Below, piece by piece: positions 1 through 13,100 of a stretch of 64,000 nt of DNA. Each line of letters opens with the position of its first letter. The stretch's first letter is position 1. This DNA is from Saururus chinensis (lineage: Eukaryota > Streptophyta > Magnoliopsida > Piperales > Saururaceae). The position numbers were made by a program, and so were the translations under genes. Under the pieces are notes generated by a model that ran no database searches, had not been told where the DNA came from, and saw only the letters and a list, made by a program, of their open reading frames with translations. The stretch lies in NCBI GenBank assembly GCA_035235625.1, contig CP141145.1, forward strand, positions 1,984,001-2,048,000, read 5' to 3'.

Positions 1-541
1 ACTTGAAATTAAAATTCACAAAATCGACATTTAGCTTCAATTACTTACAAAGCTTATAAGACATAAATTTAAAATTATTTCTCATTCAAAATCAGAAGAT
101 GAAAATTTTGAAATTCATATTAAATCAAATGCAATACTCGGAGAACAGAAAACTCTTAATCAGATTCATCTTGATCCGAAACAACACATGCAAAAGTTCA
201 AAAATCAAAAATTTAAAACCAAATATTACATGAATTAAATTCAAAATTGGAATAATCCTAAATTCCGATAACAAATATGCAGAACGGACACTCACAATCA
301 AAATTCATATTAAATCTAATGCCACTCATGCATAAAGAAATTTAAAATCGGAGTTTGTCTGAAAACCACTGACACACGTGCCAAATGGCCAAAATCACCA
401 TCGGAGTATGAATTAGAACCGATAACAACAATTTCACAATATAAGTTTAAATTGACTCCGTTAAACCACTCATCAAAACAACCCTCAACTGATTGGAACT
501 TCAAAATATTTTCAAAGGTTTTTCTCTCGCAGACAGAGTAA
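1..541 (-). mobile_element. LTR retroelement leader (untranslated internal part)
   Basis: AT-rich sequence lying directly inside the primer-binding site of the LTR that begins near 559. In element direction (minus strand) it follows the 5' LTR, so it is the leader before gag. I see no coding domain in it. The rest of the element would lie left of the window. Confidence 0.5.
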
Positions 542-553
542 AGCTCTGATACC
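542..553 (-). other. Retroelement primer-binding site (tRNA-iMet type)
   Basis: The plus strand reads GCTCTGATACCA, the complement of TGGTATCAGAGC, which is the standard primer-binding site pairing with the 3' end of plant initiator methionine tRNA. It sits 5 bases from TGTAATGCCCC, the end of the neighbouring LTR. This fixes the element on the minus strand and the LTR edge at about 559. Confidence 0.85.
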
Positions 554-1439
554 ATTCTGTAATGCCCCGACCCACAAACCTGGCCAGGACCGGGGGTTAG
601 TTCGGAAAACACAATCGGAGTGCATAAAATAAGCGGAAAGACTAAAACTGACTGACCAGGAGCTGTAGACTCTAAGTGCGAGAGTCGTAACATTCATTTG
701 CGCACTATGGAGCTTTAACGTTCCATTGTGCGTAGTTTAGAACAAACCGAATTTTATAACTAATTTGGATCGGGCCAACGTTATTTTATCGTTGGTTGCC
801 TACATACATATTGGATACCATCTCTGACATTATTCCAATACGATCAGATCCGAATGTAGTTCTGCCTAACGACTAATACATTCACCAGACATTAGAAAAT
901 CATATACGAATAAAGTACGTATATGTTGTATCTGAATAATTCATTCGGAATCCAACAGAAATCTTATCAATCATCGGAGTCAAACGAAAGCCAATAAATC
1001 AGAAAATACACATCTCATGTAGGTGAGAAGAACACTAACAAAACACACATCCCACTCTATCATAGAGCGAAGCAGAACACACTATAGAGCATGTTGGATC
1101 ATATCAGATCATATCATATTTTATCCGACTACACCGGTCATATCAAATCGGAGTATGTCAAGTCACAATAGAGCAGTTCAGATCACAATAGAATAAATCA
1201 AAGTAGATTAAATAGAAACATATCAACATGTATCACGTCATAGCAAATAATATATCTTAATTAGTATATTACTAATTAAGATGTGCATTCATATAAATCA
1301 TATTAAACTAGAAGGTTAGAAAAGCGTACTTCCCTCCAATTCCGGAAGTGGCGATGTTCGGAGTAGCTCGTTTCCTCAGGGCGTCCACCCTTTCTAATCC
1401 GGAGATGGTGGCCAGAATCACCTCTAACTTCGGAACACT

Positions 1440-1620
1440 TTACCCTTCCTGCGCCCGTAGGCAGTGGATAGAACCTCCCCTTACCCAGAGACACTTTACC
1501 TTTTCATGCCCGTAGGCGGCGGACAGAACCTCCCCTTACCCGGAGATATTTTTCCCTTCCCGTGCCCGTAGGCGGTGGGCAAAACCTCCCTATGCCTCGA
1601 GACATTTTCCTTAGATAGGG
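1440..1620. repeat. ~57-bp tandem repeat inside the LTR
   Basis: About three units, each containing GTGCCCGTAGGCGGTGGA-like and CAGAACCTCCCCTTACCC-like blocks followed by a GAGACA(C/T)TTT block. The same repeat is present in the sister LTRs near 6190-6560 and, much expanded, 44500-45120. Confidence 0.8.
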
Positions 1621-1839
1621 TTGCTAACACAAGGAATGGGCACTTCCATTGCGTAGATCACCCTCGAATTAGCTAGGAACGCCTCAGGAACGACTCGAAT
1701 CGGACTTAAAATGAGTGAGAAATAAAGAACAGAAGTTTCTAAATATGGGAGAGAATACAGAAACGTGGGAGCGTATCTCCTTTCTTTCTCTAGATACTGT
1801 GGATGTTATTTATACAAAAATTGGATAGATGTGAGGCTG

Positions 1840-2012
1840 ACATGTGTCAATCCTATCCATTTGCATCATTAATCCTATCCGCTTCATCAGCAATCCTATC
1901 CACTTACGTCATCAATCATATCCGCTTTGTCAGCAATCCTATCTACTTACATCATACATCCTATCCGCTTTGTCGTCAGTCTTATCCACTGTGTCGCCGA
2001 TCCTATCCAGAA
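1840..2012. repeat. ~20-bp tandem repeat (AATCCTATCC core)
   Basis: Seven or eight imperfect units built on CAATCCTATCCRCTT separated by variable TCATCA/GTCAGC spacers. It is part of the surrounding LTR. The open frames across it are a by-product of the repeat. Confidence 0.75.
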
Positions 2013-2839
2013 TGATATTATTTTATTTAAATAATATCTTAACCTCAAAACGCGATAACTTCCAACCTTGACGTTGGAATCACACGTTCTTGTTACCGAT
2101 GGACTCATATCGACGAGCCCTTTGAAATAAGACCACCCATGGGTAGGTTATCCCGCACTTTTGTGTAGGTCCCGCCCATATAGCACGCTTCCCAGGGCTG
2201 TAGCTTTCGCTCCCGACCTCCATTTTGTGCATTCTTTGATTCATTATACTCGTTACTACGAGCTCTACCCAGATACGGGGATTTTACCTAAAACCCCCTA
2301 ACACTGATCTTAAATTACCAAATTACCCTTAACCCCTTGGGTTAAGCATAATCGCCACGCGACGCGCATGGGATGTGCGGCGGACATGCGGACGGCCCCA
2401 TTTACACGCCGTTTCCGCGGCGCGGTGGCTTGGCTCCATCTCCGGCTCAGCTCAGCTTGCTAACATCAGCTATTTTGTCTTTTCTTGAATATTTTCAAAA
2501 CGCGATAACTTTTTATCCCGAAGTCGAAATTGCACGATCTTGGTACCGATGGACTTTTATCAATGAGCCTTTCAAAACTAGACCCCATATGGGTAGCTTA
2601 TCTTAAACTTTTAAAGTGGGTCCCACCCATGTGGCTCACTTCCTGAGGTCATAACTTTCGTTCCCAACCTCTGTTTTGAGTGTTCTTGGACGCGTTGTGC
2701 TCGTTACTTCGAGCTCTAACCAAATACTGAAGTTTCAACTGTTAAAACCCTTGAAGAATTAATATATATTATATAATTACCCCTAACCCTTTGAGGTTAA
2801 GCGTAATCGGAACACGGGGTACCACAACAAGTGACACAA

Positions 2840-4025
2840 TTTTTTAAGCATGGCTAATACGTTTTCTTTTAATATTTTTATTGATTTGAAAATGCAATAT
2901 ATAATGAAAGAGAGAGAGGATAGAGAGAGAGTGAAGATAGAGTGAGGGTAGAGAGAGGAAGAGAGAGGAGAGACATGTAGAGAGAGAGGGTGAAGAGAGA
3001 GATAGAGTGGAGATAGGTTAGGGAGAGAGGGAGCGAAAAAAGATAGGGTACAGAGAGAAGAAAGAGAGGTTGAGAGAGTGGAGAGAGAGAGAAAAAGGAG
3101 AGAGAGAAGAAAGAAGAAAGAGAAAGAGAGGAATTTAATTTTTATTTTTTTTGATTTTTTAATAAATATTTTTATTTTAAAAATAATAAAAATATATATA
3201 TTAGCGACACATAGAAATTTTCATCACTAATATTCTATATATTAGCGACGTGTATGCATATGTATCACTAATACCAAGGGTATTAGCGACACTTTATCCC
3301 ATGCATTGCTAATAGATTTATTTTATTTTATATTTATTATTTTTAAAATATAATAAGTAATTAAAAATGCTTAAAAAATAACATTAAATTCCCCTACTCT
3401 CTCCCCTCTTATCCTCATAGTTGGGGCTCACGTTGACGTGCGTGGAAGAGAGAGAGAAAGAGAGGGATCAAAAAGAGGAGAGAAGGAAGAGAGAAAGCTA
3501 GAATAGAGAGAGAGAAGGGGAGGGAGGGAGACAAACATGAGATAGAGAAGAGAGAGGGAGAGAGAGTGAAGAGAGAGAAGTTAGAGAGGGAGAGAGAGAA
3601 GTGAGAGAGGGAGAGAGAGAGGAGAGAGAGAAAAGTGAGAGAGAGTGAAGAGAGAGAGAAGAGAGATAGAGTGGAGAGAGAGGAGAGAGAATAGCGAGGG
3701 AGGAATTTAATTTTGTTTTTTTAGATTTTTATTAAATATTCTATTTTCAAAATAAAAAATGTATTAGCGGCGCATAGGAATTTGCGTCGCTAATACCAAG
3801 GGTATTAGCAATGCTTTATCCTACGCGTTGCTAATAGATTTGTTTTATATTATATTTATTTTTTAAAAATATATTATATAATTAAAAAATTCTAAAAAAA
3901 TTAAATTGAGTTCCCATATTTTCTCCCCTCTTATCCTCAGAGTTGGGGCTCACATTGACGTGTGTGGAAGAGAGAGAGAGATCAGATTGAGGAGAGAGGG
4001 AAGAGAGAGGAGAGAGATAGAAGAG
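2840..4025. mobile_element. CACTA-family fragment with GA-rich modules
   Basis: Two ~520-bp modules lie in tandem; the phrase around TTGGGGCTCAC recurs near 3422 and 3944. Each has a long GAGAGAGG tract followed by TTAGCGACAC-type motifs and an AT-rich spacer. The same motifs and layout fill the complete CACTA element at 38298-42697, so this is very likely a partial relative. No CACTA terminus or transposase is visible, and the right side runs into the assembly gap. The predicted frames across the N run are meaningless. Confidence 0.6.
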
Positions 4026-5025
4026 NNNNNNNNNNNNNNNNNNNNNNNNNNNNNNNNNNNNNNNNNNNNNNNNNNNNNNNNNNNNNNNNNNNNNNNNNNN
4101 NNNNNNNNNNNNNNNNNNNNNNNNNNNNNNNNNNNNNNNNNNNNNNNNNNNNNNNNNNNNNNNNNNNNNNNNNNNNNNNNNNNNNNNNNNNNNNNNNNNN
4201 NNNNNNNNNNNNNNNNNNNNNNNNNNNNNNNNNNNNNNNNNNNNNNNNNNNNNNNNNNNNNNNNNNNNNNNNNNNNNNNNNNNNNNNNNNNNNNNNNNNN
4301 NNNNNNNNNNNNNNNNNNNNNNNNNNNNNNNNNNNNNNNNNNNNNNNNNNNNNNNNNNNNNNNNNNNNNNNNNNNNNNNNNNNNNNNNNNNNNNNNNNNN
4401 NNNNNNNNNNNNNNNNNNNNNNNNNNNNNNNNNNNNNNNNNNNNNNNNNNNNNNNNNNNNNNNNNNNNNNNNNNNNNNNNNNNNNNNNNNNNNNNNNNNN
4501 NNNNNNNNNNNNNNNNNNNNNNNNNNNNNNNNNNNNNNNNNNNNNNNNNNNNNNNNNNNNNNNNNNNNNNNNNNNNNNNNNNNNNNNNNNNNNNNNNNNN
4601 NNNNNNNNNNNNNNNNNNNNNNNNNNNNNNNNNNNNNNNNNNNNNNNNNNNNNNNNNNNNNNNNNNNNNNNNNNNNNNNNNNNNNNNNNNNNNNNNNNNN
4701 NNNNNNNNNNNNNNNNNNNNNNNNNNNNNNNNNNNNNNNNNNNNNNNNNNNNNNNNNNNNNNNNNNNNNNNNNNNNNNNNNNNNNNNNNNNNNNNNNNNN
4801 NNNNNNNNNNNNNNNNNNNNNNNNNNNNNNNNNNNNNNNNNNNNNNNNNNNNNNNNNNNNNNNNNNNNNNNNNNNNNNNNNNNNNNNNNNNNNNNNNNNN
4901 NNNNNNNNNNNNNNNNNNNNNNNNNNNNNNNNNNNNNNNNNNNNNNNNNNNNNNNNNNNNNNNNNNNNNNNNNNNNNNNNNNNNNNNNNNNNNNNNNNNN
5001 NNNNNNNNNNNNNNNNNNNNNNNNN
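4026..5025. other. Assembly gap (1000 N)
   Basis: Exactly one thousand undetermined bases. The round number suggests a placeholder, so the true distance is unknown. It begins inside a GA-rich low-complexity tract, a plausible cause of the break. Confidence 0.99.
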
Positions 5026-5039
5026 ATTTTATATTTTGT

Positions 5040-5242
5040 TCACATTTATTCTAAATAATGATTTAGGTAACAAGGAAACTTCTTCGAATTATTTTGAATG
5101 TTTATTGAAAAAATTGTGGGTTTTGGCTTATCTTGAGTTATACCAAGGTGTGGTTTACCCAGTACTCCTAGTCTTGAGGTGAGAATACTCATGAATTACA
5201 TTAGTGTTTAACATAAATTACTACAAAATTTGGTACAATTTT
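5040..5242 (+). repeat. Left arm of a ~170-bp inverted repeat pair
   Basis: This segment matches the reverse complement of 14473-14642 closely, including the stretch around AGTACTCCTAGTCTTGAGG. The arms are about 9.4 kb apart and enclose the second LTR, the gag remnant and the solo LTR. The arms look like the edges of one dispersed repeat rather than coding DNA. Confidence 0.75.
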
Positions 5243-5334
5243 TGCTATGTTCCTTACTTTGAAGAAGTGGGATCCCACGACTTGTCTTCTTATTATTGTA
5301 AGCTTCTTGGGAGTCATTCCTCATTGCTTGTCAA

Positions 5335-7406
5335 GTGGGCTTGTGCAACACTCACGACCCGAGATACTACTAGGACCGGGAATGTTCAAAAGACAAAATC
5401 AAAGTAAATTAAATATTTTATAAAAATTAAATTTTGAGCAATTATGGGTGGCAAACTATGTGTGTGAGTTTGATAATGTTCCTCTTCGCGGAACTTTTTT
5501 GCTCCATTGCGCTAAGAGTTAGAACAAACCTAATCTTATATTCCATTTGCATTGGGCCAATGTAGTTGTACCATTGGTTGACTACGTATGTATTAGATAA
5601 TCTCTACGATGTTATTCCAATACAATCAAATCCGAACATAGTTTTGCCTAATAGCTATTACGTGCATCAAGTATCACAAAATCATATCCGTGTATTCTTA
5701 TATCCTAATAAAGCATCCAAAATTAGATGGAAACGTTATAAATCATAGGAGTTGAACAAAAACCAATAAATTAGTAGAATATACATCTCACTTCAGAACA
5801 CACAACAAAGCTGATTAGCTTATATCAGATCCCATTAAATTATATTATATCATAATAGTTCAGATTGAAACATATCAGATTAAGCAGAGCATTTCATAGC
5901 TTATCTGATCATATTAGCTCAAAGCATATCAAAACACATCGAATCATAGCATAACATGTCTTAAGAAACACATGCATTCATATAATCATATATTTTAATC
6001 AACATAATAATATTACTAATTAAAACACACATGCATATAAATCAAGTAAAATTGGAACATAAGAAATGCTTATTCCCGTGTAGTCCCAGAAGTCGCGACT
6101 TTTGATGTTGCTCGTTTTCTGCGGCGTCCTCTTGTTTAGATTTATCTTTCTCCTTTCATCCGAAGGTGTCGGATATCACCACTTTTTCGCCTGAGATATT
6201 TCTTTCTTTGCAGCCCGAAGGTGGCGGACATGGCCTACCCTTGACCCAGCGTACTTTACACTTCCCCAACCCGGAGACTTTCTCTCTACGGCCCCATAGG
6301 TGATGAATAGACCTTTCCCTACCCGGAGACAATTTTTTTTTCGTGCTTGTACGTTGGGACAGAACCTCCCCTTAACCGAGCATATTTCTCTTCTTGTGTG
6401 GCACATTGATGGAGGAGAGAGCCTCCCCTTCTCTACGCCACTACCCTCGTGCAGTGGCCTAATGACGAAGGACAAAGCCCCTCTTGTTCTGGGCCACTTC
6501 TCTCTCCTCAGGCCCGAGCGTGACAGTAGAGTCTCCCCTTATCCCAGGGTGTTTCCCCTTAGAAAGTTGCTAGCTTAAAGAATGAACGCTTCCATTACAT
6601 AGAACATCCTTGATTTAGATAAGAACGCCTTTTGAATTGACAAAAATGGACTCGGAACGACCACTAAAACTCCCAAAATGTTTGGACAAAAAATCAGAAT
6701 TTATAGGGGAAGGTGTGCAAGCTTACGACAAAAAAGGGCACGCACACACAGACGTGAGCCATGCATCTCTCATCCACTGGACTGAACACATGGAAGGTGT
6801 GCACATGACACACTCATGATGCACTCGTGATGCGCGCACCCACTACCCATCCCACAATTCACCCCGCAATTGTGTGGGCTTACGCATCGTGCAAGCGGTC
6901 GAGATTGCGTAGTTTAGCTCTCGTGTTGCACGAATGGCCGAGATTACGTTGCATGGCTATCAAGCGGTGTTTTCCTTCAACAGAGCGGCTTGGTTCGGCT
7001 CAAGCCACTGACATCATATATTTTGTCTTTTTCTTAATATTTTATTATTATTTCACTCAAATACAATTCTAACTTCAAAAGGCAATAACTTCTTATCCTG
7101 AAGTCGGAATCATGCATTCTTCATACCGATGGACTCATATCGACAATCCCTTTAAAAATAAACCCCACATGGATAGGTTATCCGATACTTTTTAAGTAGG
7201 TCCCATCGTTTATGGCACATTTCTCGAGGTTATAACTTTTGCTCGTAACCTCTGTTTCCCTTGTTTTTTGATTCGTTATGCTCGTTGCTTTGAGCTCGAC
7301 ACATATACTGAGATTTCCTTCCCTTGAAAAACATTAAAAGTTAACTAAAAAGTACATAATTACCTCTAACCCTTGGTTTGTGTGTAATCAGAATATGGGA
7401 TGTTAT
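5335..7406 (-). mobile_element. Second copy of the 2-kb-type LTR, diverged, apparently solo
   Basis: Aligns by eye with 559-2829 in the same orientation. Shared landmarks are the GGACCGGG block near its left end, the AGAACAAACCTAATC block, the ~57-bp repeats at 6190-6560, and the distal block that begins AACTTCAAAAGGCAATAAC. It ends near 7406 at ATGGGATGTTATA. No primer-binding site flanks it on the left, so it looks like a solo or truncated LTR. Heavily diverged, hence old. Confidence 0.65.
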
Positions 7407-9217
7407 AGCTTGGACTCAATCATGTCCATTTCAATGAAATTTGAAAAAAGTTCATTTCATTCCTTAAAATGGGACTATAAACGCCAATTTACACAAAATA
7501 GGATAAATAGATATATTTGGCATTTTTTTCTCATTACTAGGGTTGCTAAAATTTCAAGGAATTCACTATAACATCTCTCTAGGTGAGTCAAAATTTATTC
7601 TTCCTCTTAATTTCTTATGTTTTGATTAAAATCAAATGTCTTTCTTACATGATCTTAATCCTCATGTCTTCTTCTGTTGGAATCTCTAAAATTCCCTTGT
7701 TTTTATTCTATTTATAGTACCCTAGATCTTTGTTTTATATTAATAACTTTGTTAATTATGTTCATAAGGAAGTACATGAAATTGCTTGTTAACTATGAAT
7801 TATGAAGATTTGATATTTGATTGCAATGATATTTGGTTAAAAATCATGGTTTTACATAATTATGTTCACCTCGATTGATCGCCCATACGGCCGATCAATC
7901 TAAAAAGTTTGTCTTTTTCTTTTCTACATACTAGGTAATTGATTGATTACCCAATGGACTGATCGATCAGCCAACCCTACAAATTCTAAAATTTTAGGGC
8001 TGATCGATCGATTCTTGATGGCTGATTGATCGCCCTAGTTTATGATTTGTCTGTTTTATCACCCAATTGTCTGGCCCACTTATTTTTTACTTATGGACAT
8101 AATTTAAAACCTGATCTTCATGGTTTTGATTGGTCTTTGCATGTAGTTAACCAAGTATTGTTGTTGTATAATAGGGTTACTTAAGCATACATGTATATAA
8201 TGTTCTTTTAAGGAATTCATGCTACATACATCATATTTTAGCCTCCTATAATCTTATTTTCTAAATCATGTTTACTGAGATTAACCATGAATTGTGTACC
8301 ATGATTAGCCATAACTTTATGAAGATTTCCAAATTAGTCATGTCGTATTTAGAATGAATTAGTTTTCTCAATGAAAGGGAAGGGTTTTCCATTCTAAAAG
8401 GGTGGGTTTTTCCTCCCCAGGTGAGATGACTACAATTATTGAGATGAACTACTGAGATATTGGAGGTGTGCTTTAGGATTATTTGGTCATGTCTATGTGC
8501 ACTAGCTTGACCTGGTATGTTTAGCATTTCTAGTTTTGATTGCCTGGTAAAAGGTAAAAGGTAATAGGTAATAATATCTTTAGTTACTATAGTTTTACCA
8601 TCTTGCAACGTATGTTTGACAAATGCTTGAGATTATTTACACTGCTATTATTGTGTATAGTTTTGGATTCGACTTTGAGATATATTTACATAGTTTCTAT
8701 GTAAGGAATTGATATGCATCTCAAAAATGCACTTGTGGTGTTAATGTAAGCTTGTCATATTTCAAAATCTTATTGGGCTATGCTCAACCCTGTTTTGGGA
8801 ATCCTTTAGGAATCCCTTGTGTGGTTGTGTCATGTAGGTGCTCAGGATGACTTATTTTGAAAATAAGCAAATGTTAAAGTAATGCTCTTTCGGGATAGGA
8901 ATTCTTCTAAGGGATATATAGGAGTAGATAGTGTGAAGGAACTCTGAAGACATCATAGTTACATTGATAGTACTTCTATTTCAATGATGGTATATCTTTC
9001 TTGTAGTTTAAAGGCTTATGCTATTCCTTATGCCATTGCATTCAGTATTATGTACAAGGATGCTTAGTATTATTTAAAAGAGAAGTAGTTAAATTTCTTT
9101 TATATTCTCCAATTTTTTTAAAATGAAGTAGTAGCTTGGTTGTGTATTTTGATTGAACTCAGGGCTTTGGTTAAAAGTTGTCACATCGTCCAGCCCATTT
9201 AGATCAGGGTGCCTGAC
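7407..9217 (+). mobile_element. Probable 5' LTR or leader of a Gypsy fossil; no gene seen
   Basis: AT-rich sequence with no coding signal. It precedes a degenerate initiator-Met-type primer-binding site (about 9223-9236) and a gag remnant on the plus strand, so most or all of it is probably the 5' LTR of that element, ending near GGTGCCTGACA at 9217. The left edge of the LTR could not be found. It contains a cluster of TGATCGATCA-like palindromes at 7870-8035. Confidence 0.4.
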
Positions 9218-9439
9218 AATTTATTAGTGTTAGAGTCTGGCTTTATTTGAAAGTAAGCGATATTAATAGAAGTTGGAACATCACCATTAACGGGGAGTGA
9301 GATAATAAAAGAATTAGATAATACTAGCAATGTTGCTACCTTTTGTTCATTGTTTTAAGTGCTTGCTTTGGTTTGTGTTGTTTAATTTTGGTGTTCAATC
9401 ATGTGAGTTAATTATGAGAGTTAACACCTAGAGGCTTTG

Positions 9440-10153
9440 TAGATGGTGGGTTCTAGTCAAGTACGGGCAAACAGCAGCTGGACAGCTAGGGATCTAGGTG
9501 TGGATAACAGTCAGCCATTAAGGATTTAAGGGACTGACTCAAATAGTGCAAGTTCAGCAATAGGGTAGGCAGCGCAATGGCAGATATAAGCAATTGACCT
9601 TGGTGGGTTTCCAGATGTTGAATACTCCCAGCTTCAAGGGCAAGACGGATCTAACTGAGACAAATAATTGGAAGTTGCATATGGAGAAGATCTTCAGTGC
9701 TTGAAGGTGCTTAGAGGAAGAGAATACCCACCTTGCTGTGTTCACTTTTAAGGGTGAAACTTAGTGTTTGTGGCTTTCAATTGTGAGGTAGCAGTTTCAC
9801 AATCAAGTGGATATTACTTGGAGGGAATTCTTAGTTAATTTTTATGACAAGTATTTCCCTTTGCATGTGCAAGAAGATAAGAAGAAAGAATCAAAACATG
9901 AAGCAATGATCTATGACCATCATTAAGTATAAAACCAAATTCGTGGAACTAGAATATTTTGCTCATCTTCTCTTTGATGATGAGTACGAGAGGGAAAGGA
10001 AGTTTGATGATGGACTAAAGCCTTATATAAGAGGTCGAGTGGTACCTTTTGACTTGAGACTTTGCCATAAGTCATAGCAATTGCTATAGTTGTAGCGAAG
10101 GACTTTGATGATTGCCATAGGAGGAGAACACAAAGAAGAATAGGCGGGGTGAT
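9440..10153 (+). mobile_element. Ty3/Gypsy gag remnant, first part
   Basis: The plus strand shows the conserved core of a plant Gypsy gag: a F-x-G-K-T-D-like entry, a W-[KR]-x-x-M-E-K-I motif, and downstream a W-R-E-F-x-x-x-F-x-x-K-Y-F-P motif typical of the Retrotrans_gag family. The element is broken in many places. It is split by insertion of the solo LTR at 10154 and resumes at 14317. The remainder of the element (protease, reverse transcriptase, integrase) is missing. Confidence 0.7.
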
Positions 10154-13100
10154 TGTAATGTCCCCAATTTTTCACCATTTTATGTGATATTCATGCTATT
10201 TTTTATCATTTTTATATGAAAATTTTAACTCTTCGGTGTATTTATCTTTGCATATAAGACCTTGATATTTATACTAGTAGAGTCGGGTGTGGAGCTTAGT
10301 TGTAGCCGTTAGGCCTCAATGTAGCACATATGTTTTTGGCGCAAATTTTGGATATATAACGCATAAAGAAGTGGAACGACGGGTATGATGGTAATGTGAA
10401 AAAGGGTAAAAAGTATATCACAATTCAAAAGAGTTGTCTCCAGTTATTCCTTTTGGGAATGTCTAGAATTGTGGAGAAGAAACCCGGGAGTGATTCCGGA
10501 CCCTCTATCATGCCTCCGTTGTTGCGAGATTCCACCACTTCTTGTCAGAATCCACTTGGCATTGCCGACATAAGTCCGTTGGTACTAGCTAGGACCACTG
10601 CTATAGCCTCTGTGCTCCTCCACATGCTACTCATGTTTTCCATTGATTTTCACCATGTTTTATTGGTGGCGAGCCATTGAAAAGCTTTTCATAGATGGTT
10701 GCCGCCGCTCTCCACTAGACTTAACTCCGTCTAGCTGCCAGGACTCTAGAGGCGTCAGCCAGAGCTTCCGCCACCCTCACCTTGCTCCTCCTCTAGCTAC
10801 TGATATTTGACCTTATTTTTTTCCACTGTGTTAGCTTGGCCGTCGAATGAATGTGTCGTCTTCTCTGTGGCTATTTCCAATCGGCCACCACAATTCCATC
10901 CCTTGTTTGGCCGTAAACTTGCTCCCCACTCATTCCTCTCCCTATCCTGGCCATCTATGGGCACGTCTCCAACCCCCACACTATTCCTTTCCCTTCTTCC
11001 CGAACCAAATGACCCATCTGTGTGGGACTTTGGGTTGCCGCTGCTGCCACTGGCCAACTACCGAGGGTTTCACCTAGGCCTAAAGATGATGGCAGGGTCA
11101 TCCCAACCTAGCACTACCACCCCCAAGTTTGGTTCCAGCTTACCAGTACTTCCCCCCGTTTGTACGTCGATGCCCTTCTACACAGTTTATGTCGAGCAAC
11201 CTCCAACCATATTCAATTCAGTTTGCCTTGACCCAGTGATAGTGACGGTTACCTATATTGGCCTTAGTACGGCAATGGCCTATGGCCTCCACTCCGCCTC
11301 GGCTCAACTCCGAGACACCCCTTCTCCCTTTAACATGCGAGATGCACAACTTGAGTACCAATTGTTTTGGTTGTGGGTGGCAATCAACGTTGGCGCCACT
11401 TCGATTGGCCACCACATCCTGTCCTTAGCTATGTCTCCCTTGTCGACCCATTGACTACTCTTGTTCCACTCAGATGGCCCACTTTGCCACGTGTGCAAGT
11501 GGCCACACATGCATTTTAGGGTATAGGTCCCAGTTTTGAGCAGCCTAACTATTAGATGGCTAATTTGACCACCAAAGTCCTCCACCTCTCCTCCATCCTC
11601 GAGCATATCTCCATGCCATCCACCCATTATATCAGCCATAGTTCACACAAAAACGTCGTAGTTGAGTGTTGTCCATGGTCGATTTTGGCATCTTACAGTC
11701 AATTGATAATTCTAACCACTAGCCGAATTCTATTTAGTTCACACTCAACTTCCGGTTGCACAACCACTCATTGGCAAGACCCTTTTCTTGGCCGCCCCTA
11801 TTGTGCCACAGTGGATTGCAGATTTTTCCGCACAAACTTGGGTCACCCCTGTGTTGCAATGATTACTTTTTGCTCTTCCTAAAACTTAGGACAACTGCTC
11901 TTTCATCTATGCAATGCTTTTGGCAACCAACTCTCTTGTCGACGCCGCTACCTTTGTGTGTTCGCCATCAAACGTCATGGATTATGAGGTAAGTGAGCTT
12001 TGAACTCGTAATTTAATGATAGCAAGCTTTGAATGTGTAGCAGCATACTTGGATTGTATAATTTAATGCTTTGGTTAGTATGTGATTATTCAATTGCATG
12101 ATGTAAGAGTGCAAGACGATAAATGATGATATGTTTGAAATTCATGTGGCATGTGTGTGTGCTAAAAGTATGTTTGATGTTTGTGGATTATGTGTGTGCC
12201 TGTGATGGCTAACAAGTATGTTAATAAGCTGTGTATGAAATTGTGTATATTATACATATGTATGATGAACATACATATGAAGATGACCATATGCCTATAT
12301 GAAGGATATGTGTATGTGTGTGGGCGGATGTATGGGCGATGGACTATAAGAGATGATAGAGGGTTTGGTATGGATTTGTTGTAGATTGGCAACTGTATGA
12401 CAAAAGACGAAGGATGTAAGTTTAACGAGTGAGGATTGGAATGGATCGGTTTAGATTAGTGCATATTGGGGCTTCAGTAACTAAGCATATTTAAGGTTTC
12501 ATGCCTTATGGGGGATTGTCAAACAGTAACAGTGCTGCATAATTATACGAACATAATGTCAATATTATGAAGTGGAAAGTAAGCATAATAATTGAGGTAT
12601 AAGTAAGAGGGTGATAACTAGAGTTGGCTCTAAGGAGCTTAGGTTTATGATGTCTGAGTAATATATTTTAGCCATAAGGTGGATAGAGGAGACTATATAA
12701 ATATGTAAGAATTTTGTGTACAATTAGTTATATTGTAAGATGGATGGGTTAAGTGAAGTATGCCGCCCTGATGAACTAGGGTTTTAGAATGAGCTTAGTT
12801 TTAGATTGATCTATGCAAGACTATAAGAATGAATGTATTTTTACTATAATTGTACTACATAAATTACTTAATTCAAACTTAAATTATAAGCAAAAGTAAT
12901 GATAGCATTGTAAGTTTCAAACCTGAGGATTTCAATGGATTAAGTTTCGTGTTTAAGCTAGTTGACAAAGAGTCAGCTGAGCATTTCTCATATCTTGCCA
13001 TGGTGTTTACCCTATGGGATGTTGTCTGTCTGTTTTATTAAGCCCTATATGTCTAACGCTCTATTGAGAGCATTGCATGTTTCTGCCCTTAGTCGGTACT

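Larger units (their letters stand above)
559..2829 (-). mobile_element. Long terminal repeat, 2.3 kb, probable Ty3/Gypsy (Tekay/Del-like)
   Basis: Runs from TGTAATGCCCC at the primer-binding site to about ACCACA at 2829. Related copies lie at 5335-7406, 43840-45131 and 45132-45376 plus 57104-57390. It contains a ~57-bp tandem repeat (1440-1620), a ~20-bp tandem repeat (1840-2010), and an internal duplication of its distal part (2040-2494 against 2495-2829). The lineage is inferred from LTR length and primer type only, because no pol domain is visible. It is an old fossil judged by its divergence from the other copies. Confidence 0.7.

Noticed and set aside
2816-2840. Possible CACTA terminus (TACCACAACAAGTGAC)
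   Set aside because: Resembles CACTACAACAA only loosely and is better explained as the end of the first LTR, by comparison with the sister end at 7406.
3906-5182. Two open frames of about 400 codons
   Set aside because: They run through the 1000 N of the assembly gap.
10807-11454. 215-residue open frame
   Set aside because: Lies wholly inside a solo LTR; the sister LTR does not keep the same frame, and no domain is recognised.
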